44,566 bases of DNA from Syntrophobacteraceae bacterium (GTDB lineage: Bacteria; Desulfobacterota; Syntrophobacteria; Syntrophobacterales; Syntrophobacteraceae): positions 1-44,566 of the forward strand of contig JALOOX010000045.1 of assembly GCA_025454175.1 (NCBI GenBank), given 5' to 3'. How positions within the stretch are numbered: the stretch's first letter is position 1; every line of letters starts with the position of its first letter. The translations under genes were made by a program, and so were the position numbers. Shown here piece after piece: positions 15,587-22,313 of the stretch. The notes beneath the pieces were generated by a model. It was not told where the DNA came from, made no database searches, and saw only the letters and a program-made list of their open reading frames with translations.

Positions 15587-17269
15587 ATGGCTCATCAGCA
15601 CCCGGCACAGGATGAATGTATCATCCAGCTTCGAGGAATCTCGAAGCGCTTCGGGGAGGTTTGGGCCAATGCGGATATCGACCTCGATGTCCGCCGGGGC
15701 GAATGCCACGCCGTGGTGGGTGAAAACGGGGCTGGAAAGTCCACGCTCATGCAGGTCCTCTCGGGGCGGTGGCGGCCCGACCGCGGCGAGATCCGCATCG
15801 CGGGTGTCCCAAGGAGATTCGCATCTCCCCGTGATGCTCTCCGCGCGGGCATCGGTATGGTCCATCAGCAGCTCCTCGTTTTTCCGCGTCTGACCGCCCT
15901 CGAGAACATCCTGGTGGGCGCTTCCCCCCGCCGTTTCCCGTGTCCGGGACGGACCACGGCCCGGAGCCGCATTCTCCAGTGGACCGAGGCCTTCGGTTTC
16001 GACCTCCCCCTCGACGTTCCCGTGCGGGAGCTTCCATTTGCCCAGCGGCAGCAGATCGAGATCCTGCGGGCTCTCCATCGCGGCGCCGGGATCCTCATCC
16101 TGGATGAGCCGACGAGCCTGCTTTCGCCTCCCGAGGTCAAAAGGCTGCTGGGGCTTCTCGGGTCCCTCGGGGAGCAGGGGAGAACGCTGCTGTTCGTGAG
16201 CCACAGGCTTTCCGAGGTCTTTGCGCTGGCCGACACGATCACCGTGTTGAAAAAGGGGCGGAGGGTCGCCTCCATTGGACGGGCCCACACTTCCCCTGAA
16301 GCGGTTGCCCGGTTGATGGTTGGGGCCGCACCCGGCGCCGGACCGGAGGATGCGGTCGAGAAGGGAGCCGAAGGTGAAGAGCCGGGGACAGGAGGACTCG
16401 CCCGGATTTCGTCCGGGGGCGCCCAGGGGGAGACAGCTCTTGATGCCGGGCGCGCGGCACGGGAGACGGGCGGGCCGGCCACGCAGGCCGGCCATGAGAC
16501 CGCCACCCATCCGTCCGCGGCGCCGGTGCTCGATCTCCGGGCTGCCTGTGCGCCCCCGGGCTGGAATGAGTCCGGACTCAGGGATGTGAGTCTCCGGCTG
16601 CGGTCTGGCGAGATTCTGGGCATCGGCGGCGTTGTGGGCAATGGCCAGAGGTCTCTCGCCCGCGTCGTGGCCGGAATCGCACCCCTGAGCTCCGGCCGAA
16701 TCCTCTCCCGGGGTGAGGACTGGGGAGATCTCACCATCGCCGAAAGGCTTCGGAAAGGATTTTGCTGGCTGCCGGCCAATCTCGTGGAGGAGGGGTTCTG
16801 TCCTGGTTTTTCGCTCTGGCAGAATTACCTCCTCGGGCGACAGAGGGAAGAGCGCTTTCAGGCCGGGGGCTGGCTTCGAAGGGGCGCGGCGCGGAGCTGG
16901 ACCCGCGAGGAGCTGCGAGGCGGCCGCGTGCGATTCGAGGACGTGGACCAGCCCCTGGAGACGCTCTCGGGGGGCAACATGCAGCGCGTGGGCCTCCTTC
17001 GGGTTTTGAGCGGATCGCCGAGGCTGGTGCTGCTGGAACAGCCGGGAAGGGGCCTCGATCTTTCGGGGCAGGGATGGCTGAAAGACCGACTGAGAGGGCT
17101 CAGCGCGGGGGGAGCCGCGGTTCTGGTCATTTCATACGACCTGGACGAGCTCATGGCACTCTGTCATCGTATCGGGATACTCTATCGGGGGAGTCTCATG
17201 GGAACCGTCATGGCGGACCCGTCCGCCGAGGAACGGTTGGCTCGCTGGATGACCGGGGTCGAGTCGTGA
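15587..17269 (+). CDS. Nucleoside-type ABC transporter ATP-binding protein (two NBDs)
   Basis: 560 aa with two ATPase halves, as in NupO/RbsA-like proteins. NBD1 has Walker A GENGAGKS (45-52), Walker B LILDEPTS and a degenerate signature ELPFAQRQQ. NBD2 (about 310-560) has an altered Walker A GVVGNGQRS, an intact signature LSGGNMQRV and LVLLEQPGRG. Such asymmetry is normal in this family. An Ala/Gly-rich linker of about 60 residues joins the halves and is longer than usual. The ATG at 15587 has a weak ribosome site 34 bases after the previous stop. Confidence 0.9.
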   Translation: MAHQHPAQDECIIQLRGISKRFGEVWANADIDLDVRRGECHAVVGENGAGKSTLMQVLSGRWRPDRGEIRIAGVPRRFASPRDALRAGIGMVHQQLLVFPRLTALENILVGASPRRFPCPGRTTARSRILQWTEAFGFDLPLDVPVRELPFAQRQQIEILRALHRGAGILILDEPTSLLSPPEVKRLLGLLGSLGEQGRTLLFVSHRLSEVFALADTITVLKKGRRVASIGRAHTSPEAVARLMVGAAPGAGPEDAVEKGAEGEEPGTGGLARISSGGAQGETALDAGRAARETGGPATQAGHETATHPSAAPVLDLRAACAPPGWNESGLRDVSLRLRSGEILGIGGVVGNGQRSLARVVAGIAPLSSGRILSRGEDWGDLTIAERLRKGFCWLPANLVEEGFCPGFSLWQNYLLGRQREERFQAGGWLRRGAARSWTREELRGGRVRFEDVDQPLETLSGGNMQRVGLLRVLSGSPRLVLLEQPGRGLDLSGQGWLKDRLRGLSAGGAAVLVISYDLDELMALCHRIGILYRGSLMGTVMADPSAEERLARWMTGVES

Positions 17270-18270
17270 TGCTGACGCTCCTTCGCTGGCTTCTGGCTCC
17301 GTTGGCCGGGGTGGCGCTCGTCGCCGTCGTTGGGCTCGCGCATGGGGCGGGGCCATGGGACCTCCCGGGGGCCATCTGGACGGGGGCCTGGGGGGATGGC
17401 GACGCTGCCCTCGCAACCCTTGCCAAGCTGACGCCACTGCTCCTCACGGGCCTGGCCGTGGCCCTGGCCTATCGAATCCGGCTCCTCAACATCGGGTGTG
17501 AAGGGCAGCTGGTGCTGGGGGCCCTGGCCGCGGGGGTGACGGGCGTCCATTGCGGCGGTCTTCCGACGGCGCTGGCGCTGCTCCTCCCCGTTGCGGCCGG
17601 GGTGGCGGTGGGGGCGGCCTGGGCTTTTCCGGCCGTGTGGCTTCGGCAGCGGACGGGAGCCCACGAAGTGCTCACCACGCTGATCCTGAACTATGTAGCC
17701 GTTTACCTTGCGGAATTTTTGATTCTTGGGCCTTTGGGGGACGGCACCGCCCTTGGGAGAACCGCTGCCGTCGCCGAGCCGGCCCGGTGGCCGAACCTCG
17801 TCGAGGGGGCCGCGGGCGGGCTCACGGCGGCCCCCGTGCTGGCTCTGCTGCTGTGCGGGGCCGTTCAGGTCTGGCTTTCGAGAACCGTGGGCGGCTACGA
17901 GGTGACGGCGTCGGGGAGTAACGAATCGGCGGCGGCGCTGGCGGGCATCCACGTGCCGAAGCTTCAGCGGCGTATCTTCCTGGCGAGCGGCGGTCTGGCG
18001 GGGCTGGCCGGGGCCCTTGAAGTCGTGGCCGTGCACGAGCGATTCTATCGGGCATTCTCTCCCGGGTACGGGTTCGACGGCATCACCGCTGCCTTTCTGG
18101 TGAACGGCTCGCCGGGGTGGCTCTGGCTGAGCGGCCTGGTTCTGGCCACCCTGCGGTCTGCCGACAAGTGGCTGCAGCTGGCCCTGGGAATCTCACCCGG
18201 AGCCATATGGATCATCCAGGCCGTTCTGCTTCTGGCCGCTGCCTGCCGGCTTCGCGCTCCATCGAGGTGA
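17269..18270 (+). CDS. BMP-type ABC transporter permease 1
   Basis: 333-aa inner-membrane permease of the BPD_transp_2 type, with about nine helices. Family segments are LTPLLLTGLAVALAYRIRLLNIG, CEGQLVLGALAAG and ASGSNESAAALAGI, the last being the coupling-helix region. Its start overlaps the ATPase stop (TGATG) and its stop lies one base before the second permease. Together they form the membrane channel of the importer. Confidence 0.9.
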   Translation: MLTLLRWLLAPLAGVALVAVVGLAHGAGPWDLPGAIWTGAWGDGDAALATLAKLTPLLLTGLAVALAYRIRLLNIGCEGQLVLGALAAGVTGVHCGGLPTALALLLPVAAGVAVGAAWAFPAVWLRQRTGAHEVLTTLILNYVAVYLAEFLILGPLGDGTALGRTAAVAEPARWPNLVEGAAGGLTAAPVLALLLCGAVQVWLSRTVGGYEVTASGSNESAAALAGIHVPKLQRRIFLASGGLAGLAGALEVVAVHERFYRAFSPGYGFDGITAAFLVNGSPGWLWLSGLVLATLRSADKWLQLALGISPGAIWIIQAVLLLAAACRLRAPSR

Positions 18271-18271
18271 T

Positions 18272-19189
18272 ATGTCGGGAATCACGACGTTGCTGCTGCT
18301 CGGGGCCTCCCAGTCGACTCCTCTGCTGCTGGCCTGCCTCGGCGGCCTCCTTTCCGAATCCAGCGGAGTCATCAACTTCGCCCTGGAAGGCATGATGCTG
18401 ACGGGGGCCTTCATGGCGGTCTGGGTGACCCACGCGACGGGCTCTCCCTGGCTGGGGCTCCTGGCCGGGGCTGCGGGAGGCATGGCCATCGGTGTCGTCC
18501 ACGGCGTCGTCTGCCTCGGGCTCCGGGCCCATCAGATCGTGAGCTCCATTGCCCTGAACCTGCTGGCGGCGGGCCTGACGGGAGCGCTGGTCAACCATGT
18601 GTTTGGCGTCTACGGCACGACCCCCACCGTCCCGAAGCTGCCCACGCTGGGGGACTGGCTGGGGCGGATGACCGGTGCCGAGTCCCCGCTCACCGGTGCT
18701 CTGGGCTCGCTTTCCGTCCTGGTTCCCGGTGCTCTGCTGGCGTGTCTTCTCGTCTGGGTCTTGCTGGCGGGCACATCATGGGGGCTGGCCATCCGTGCCT
18801 GCGGCGAGAATCCCGAGGCTGCGTCGTCAACGGGCCTCAGGGTTTCCTGGATACGGTTCGGCGCGGTGGCTGCCGGCGGGGTTTTCGCGGGAATGGGCGG
18901 AGCCTTCCTCTCCATCGGTGAGCTGGCGCATTTCGTCGAGCGCATGACCCAGGGGAGGGGATACCTGGCGGTTGCGGCCCTCATCCTGGGCCGATGGAAG
19001 CCGGGAGGAGCCCTGGGGGCGGTGCTGCTCTTCGGTTTCGCCGAGGCCCTTTCTCAATGGCTGGCCGTGCGCTGGATGCAATGGCCCCCGCAGGTGCTTC
19101 ATGCCTTTCCTTATATCCTGAGCCTGACCGTCCTGTTCATGAGCCGCGGCCGCCGTCATGGCCCTCCATCGGCCCTGGGACGGCTCTGA
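18272..19189 (+). CDS. BMP-type ABC transporter permease 2
   Basis: 305-aa second permease with segments GASQSTPLLLACLGGLLSESSGVINFALEGMMLTGAF and IRACGENPEAASSTGLRVSWIRF typical of NupQ-like proteins. The long hydrophobic stretches give eight to nine helices. Last gene of the operon; no nucleoside-cleaving enzyme is encoded nearby. Confidence 0.9.
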   Translation: MSGITTLLLLGASQSTPLLLACLGGLLSESSGVINFALEGMMLTGAFMAVWVTHATGSPWLGLLAGAAGGMAIGVVHGVVCLGLRAHQIVSSIALNLLAAGLTGALVNHVFGVYGTTPTVPKLPTLGDWLGRMTGAESPLTGALGSLSVLVPGALLACLLVWVLLAGTSWGLAIRACGENPEAASSTGLRVSWIRFGAVAAGGVFAGMGGAFLSIGELAHFVERMTQGRGYLAVAALILGRWKPGGALGAVLLFGFAEALSQWLAVRWMQWPPQVLHAFPYILSLTVLFMSRGRRHGPPSALGRL

Positions 19190-19585
19190 GCCTTTCCACC
19201 CCCGCCCAGGTATGCCCTGGCTTCCTTTCCCCAGACTAAATCGATTTTCACCTGATGATGCGGGAAACCGGCTTGACGGAAAAGAGTTTCTGGGTCGCGT
19301 AGCCGACGCAAAGAGTCGAGTTGAACAGAACCGCGGAACGGGTGATGGAGATCAAGACAGGTATGGGGATTCATGCATGAATTTGCGGTGTGTTGACAGG
19401 ATTATGGCCCAGCGAAAGATGAACTGCAACGGTGGACTTGAGCCCTGGGAGGGAAGATGAGAGGCATGAGTCAAGCCAGGATGGGGTAGGCGTAACCGCC
19501 AACATGGGGCGTGGTGGAGCAAGACCAGAGCGGTCCCCATGGGTCCGGGCGAGTCGCCGGTCGGCGAGTTGGAAATGGCTGAGGG
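19190..19585. other. Intergenic region, no gene
   Basis: Open frames here have poor codon structure and no ribosome sites. Nothing recognisable apart from the decayed integrase scrap that begins at 19586. Confidence 0.45.
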
Positions 19586-19710
19586 CTGTTCCGTACGGAT
19601 GCTGTAGTGCTTGAGCCGGAGAATCTCCCGCGCCCGATCCAGGAGCTTGACGGGTCTTCCCGCCTCTTGCGGCTTTGTGTTGCCGCCCTCTTTTTCGGGA
19701 TCATCGTTGA
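19586..19710 (-). pseudogene. N-terminal fragment of integron-type tyrosine recombinase
   Basis: The minus strand encodes GRPVKLLDRAREILRLKHYS followed by IRTEQ. This is the hallmark SAM-like N-terminus of IntI/XerC-type integrases (KLLDQVRxxIRxKHYSxRTEQ). Homology stops abruptly at 19586, where AYVxWI should follow. Its upstream end runs into the dispersed repeat at 19691. It is therefore a scrap of about 40 codons, not a working gene. Confidence 0.55.
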
Positions 19711-19804
19711 TTAGCGTGAGGGTGACTCCCTCTCCACCCTTCGGGTGGAGAGGGTTGGGGTGAGGGGGGCTTACAGAATCAAGATCTCCCCTTCACCCTA
19801 GCAT
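19691..19804. repeat. Dispersed repeat, copy A (inverted partner of 22078-22183)
   Basis: About 110 bp nearly identical to the reverse complement of 22078-22183, both spanning GATCATCGTTGATTAGCG to CACCCTAGCAT. An internal perfect hairpin CCCTCTCCACCC-TTC-GGGTGGAGAGGG is present here; copy B lacks GTGGAGA of that stem. Related CCCTCTCC sequence also forms the core of the cassette at 26324-26466. Confidence 0.8.
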
Positions 19805-19923
19805 CTTCCCTTAGACTGTGAAGTTTGAAGTCCTTGACCAAATCGAAGGGATCGAAGTAATCGCTGTCGGTACCAACATTCGTGATTTGACTTATCTTCA
19901 AAAGATCTATTTGCAGAGTTCAA

Positions 19924-19972
19924 GGGGTCACACCTACACATTTCACATTGTCAAGAGTGTAGGTGTGACCCC
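19924..19972. repeat. Perfect hairpin downstream of the DUF374 gene
   Basis: GGGGTCACACCTACAC (19924-19939) and its exact complement (19957-19972) with a 17-base loop, ending nine bases before the stop of the convergent-reading DUF374 gene. It may act as terminator for that gene. The sequence looks like a dispersed intergenic repeat. Confidence 0.7.
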
Positions 19973-19980
19973 TTCCTCTG

Positions 19981-20637
19981 CTATTCCTGCCGCATGAGCC
20001 AGGTCGTATCGGTGTCCTCGTAGAGCCAGCGGAGCCGTTCCTGGAGCCCCTGTCTCAACTTGTCAAAGCTCTCCTCGTCGAGCCTCCTCGGCACATAGAC
20101 CGGGTCGTCGAAGCGGATGATGATCCGGGAGAATGGCTTGGGGATCATGAATCGGTCCCAGCTCCTGAAGACCCACTTCCTCTCGGGCGAGATCACGATG
20201 GGAACGATGGGCATGCCCGAAACCCGGGCCAGGGTCAGGAGGCCGGGCTTCACCTCGCCGAAGGGACCCCGGGGGCCATCCACGATGTGGCCGACGGCTA
20301 CGCCTCTTCTGAGGCAGCCCACCAGTTCCCGCAGGGCCTTGCTGCCGCCCCGGGATGAAGATCCTCTCGCCACATGCCACCCGAGCCGCGTGACGATCTC
20401 CGATATGAAATGCCCGTCCTGGCTCTGGCTCACCATGATCGCAATGGGATGCCTTCGGGGCATGAAGGTGATTCCCGCGAACCATCTCTGATGCCAGGAA
20501 CAGTAGATGGGGACATCGCCTCGCCGGTAGACGGCGTCGTCGGTCTCACCGTTCAGCACCTCGTACCTGTAGGAGCGGCCGAGGGCCTTCATCAACTGGA
20601 CTCCCGGCCGGGCGAGGTTTTGAAAGGGTTTGGCCAT
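19981..20637 (-). CDS. DUF374-type lysophospholipid acyltransferase family protein
   Basis: 218 aa, similar to the DUF374 branch of the LPLAT acyltransferases that modify membrane lipids. The family's H...D centre appears as YCSWHQRWFAG (about 48-58); later motifs are VARGSSSRGGSKALRELV and HIVDGPRGPFGEVKPG, with the characteristic DGPRGP. The final third carries RIIIRFDDPVYVPRR. The ATG at 20637 follows GGGAGGA; upstream extension is not supported. Substrate unknown. Divergent from the EmrA-like gene. Confidence 0.85.
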   Translation of the reverse strand: MAKPFQNLARPGVQLMKALGRSYRYEVLNGETDDAVYRRGDVPIYCSWHQRWFAGITFMPRRHPIAIMVSQSQDGHFISEIVTRLGWHVARGSSSRGGSKALRELVGCLRRGVAVGHIVDGPRGPFGEVKPGLLTLARVSGMPIVPIVISPERKWVFRSWDRFMIPKPFSRIIIRFDDPVYVPRRLDEESFDKLRQGLQERLRWLYEDTDTTWLMRQE

Positions 20638-20792
20638 GTGTCTATCCTCCCGAATGTGGCGCCAAATATAGGGACTTGCCCCATGGAGGGCAAGTGATAA
20701 TCGCCGGAGCAGCCGGAGGCGGAATGTGTTATGGTTCCAGAAAAGGCTTCTGCTCCGCGGTGCGAGCATCGTGAACGGGAAAGAAGGATATC

Positions 20793-22058
20793 ATGGCGGA
20801 AAAGGATTCGACGGCGGTCCCGGCTGAAAATCATCGGCTGGTCAGGAAGCGTCCCGGCTGGAGAATCGCGGCGGTCGCGGTGCTTTTGGCGGCTCTCTCC
20901 ATCAGTGCGTATTACGGGCTTTTTGTGAGAGGCACCGTCTCCACGGACAACGCCTACGTGATGGCGGACAGCGCCACCGTCAGCTCCCGCATCGCGGGCA
21001 GCATTCTCGCGGTTCGCGCAAGGAATGACGATGCGGTGAAGGCGGGCGACGTGCTTGTGGAGCTGGACGACCGGGATTACCGGGCCGTGGCCGACAAGAA
21101 TCGGGCGGCCCTGTCTCGAACGGAAGCCGAAATCGCGGTGGCCGAAGTGACGGTCAGGCTCACTCAGAGCCAGACCGCCGCGCAGGCTCAGGCTGCGGAG
21201 GCCATGGTCAAGGCCGCCTTGGATCGGGAGCAGGAAGCCCGCCATCGGCTGGAGGAGCAGGGGCAGGTCCGTGCGGCGGCCATGGCCGACTCCAGCCATG
21301 CCCGGCGTGACATGGAGCGCTACACCGCCCTGCTCGAATCCGGCGCCGGCTCCGAACAGCAGCGGGACCGGACGAGCACGGCATTCAGGAAGTCGAAAGC
21401 TCAACTGGACGGCGCACAGGCCCAGATCGCCGCGGCTCGGGCGGCCCTGGACGCAGCTTTGCAAGAGGTGGACCGGTCCCGGGCGCAGTTGGAGGTCGCT
21501 CGCGCGGACGGGCTGCGGGTGGAGATCGAGAAGGGCAGGCTCGCCGCCCTTCAGGCCAGGCGGGGAGAGATCGAGGCCGAGCTCCGGCTTGCGGAGCTGC
21601 ATCTTTCCTATTGCACCGTCAAGGCTCCCATTTCAGGGTACGTCGCCCAGTCCCGCATCCAGGTGGGAGACCGGGTCCTGCCGGGGCAGGCTCTCTTCGC
21701 CATCGTCCCCCTCGATGAGGTGTACGTGGAGGCCAACCTCAAGGAGACCCAGCTCGAGAGCGTCCGCATCGGGCAGAAGGTCGAGCTGCACGCGGACATC
21801 TACCCCCGTCACACCTACCGGGGCTTCGTTGCCGGAATCCGCGCCGGGACCGGAGCTGCGTTTTCGCTGCTCCCCCCCGAGAACGCCACCGGCAACTGGA
21901 TCAAGGTGGTGCAGCGCATTCCCGTCAAGATCCGGCTGGATTCCCCTCCGCCCCCTGAGTATCCGCTGCGCGTGGGCTCGTCTCTCAAGGCAGCCATCGA
22001 CGTGTCCGACAGAAGCGGACCCCGCCTGGCTGCTCATATGTCTCGTCAAAGGAGATGA
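20793..22058 (+). CDS. EmrA/HlyD-family membrane fusion protein
   Basis: 421-aa periplasmic adaptor. One N-terminal membrane anchor (about 25-46) is followed by GTVSTDNAYVMADSATVSSR, typical of EmrA. A long alanine-rich coiled-coil hairpin follows (about 95-270), then the lipoyl/beta-barrel half with TVKAPISGYVAQSRIQVGD and VYVEANLKETQL. In characterised systems it pairs with an EmrB-type pump; no such gene follows here, only an intergenic repeat. It is therefore an orphan, or its partner is elsewhere. GAAGGA precedes the ATG. Confidence 0.9.
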   Translation: MAEKDSTAVPAENHRLVRKRPGWRIAAVAVLLAALSISAYYGLFVRGTVSTDNAYVMADSATVSSRIAGSILAVRARNDDAVKAGDVLVELDDRDYRAVADKNRAALSRTEAEIAVAEVTVRLTQSQTAAQAQAAEAMVKAALDREQEARHRLEEQGQVRAAAMADSSHARRDMERYTALLESGAGSEQQRDRTSTAFRKSKAQLDGAQAQIAAARAALDAALQEVDRSRAQLEVARADGLRVEIEKGRLAALQARRGEIEAELRLAELHLSYCTVKAPISGYVAQSRIQVGDRVLPGQALFAIVPLDEVYVEANLKETQLESVRIGQKVELHADIYPRHTYRGFVAGIRAGTGAAFSLLPPENATGNWIKVVQRIPVKIRLDSPPPPEYPLRVGSSLKAAIDVSDRSGPRLAAHMSRQRR

Positions 22059-22077
22059 ACGGTGCAGGTCGTCATGA

Positions 22078-22183
22078 ATGCTAGGGTGAGGGGGAGATCT
22101 TGATTCTGCCCCCCCCTCACCCCAACCCTCCGAAGGGTGGAGAGGGAGTCACCCTCACGCTAATCAACGATGATCCCCAAAAA
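22078..22183. repeat. Dispersed repeat, copy B (inverted relative to 19691-19804)
   Basis: Inverted near-copy of 19691-19804. The two copies bracket the DUF374/EmrA pair and its 2.3 kb. Copy B has lost seven bases from the inner hairpin. No target duplication was found around either copy. Confidence 0.8.
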
Positions 22184-22313
22184 CAAGCTGATGATCTTCA
22201 TCACCAGATGAACTCCCAATTCCGCTACAAGTCTTCCGTCTCCTCGATGCCGATCCAAAGCATCGCCGCGCCGCGGCTGAGCGATATCCTGTCTTTATCC
22301 ATCGCTTCCCCGG

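Noticed and set aside
19691..19804. CCCTCTCC repeat as a CRISPR repeat
   Set aside because: Copies are far apart, inverted and lack regular spacers; no cas genes.
19691..22183. The 19.7-22.2 kb segment as a composite transposon
   Set aside because: The bracketing repeats encode no transposase and I found no target duplication outside them.
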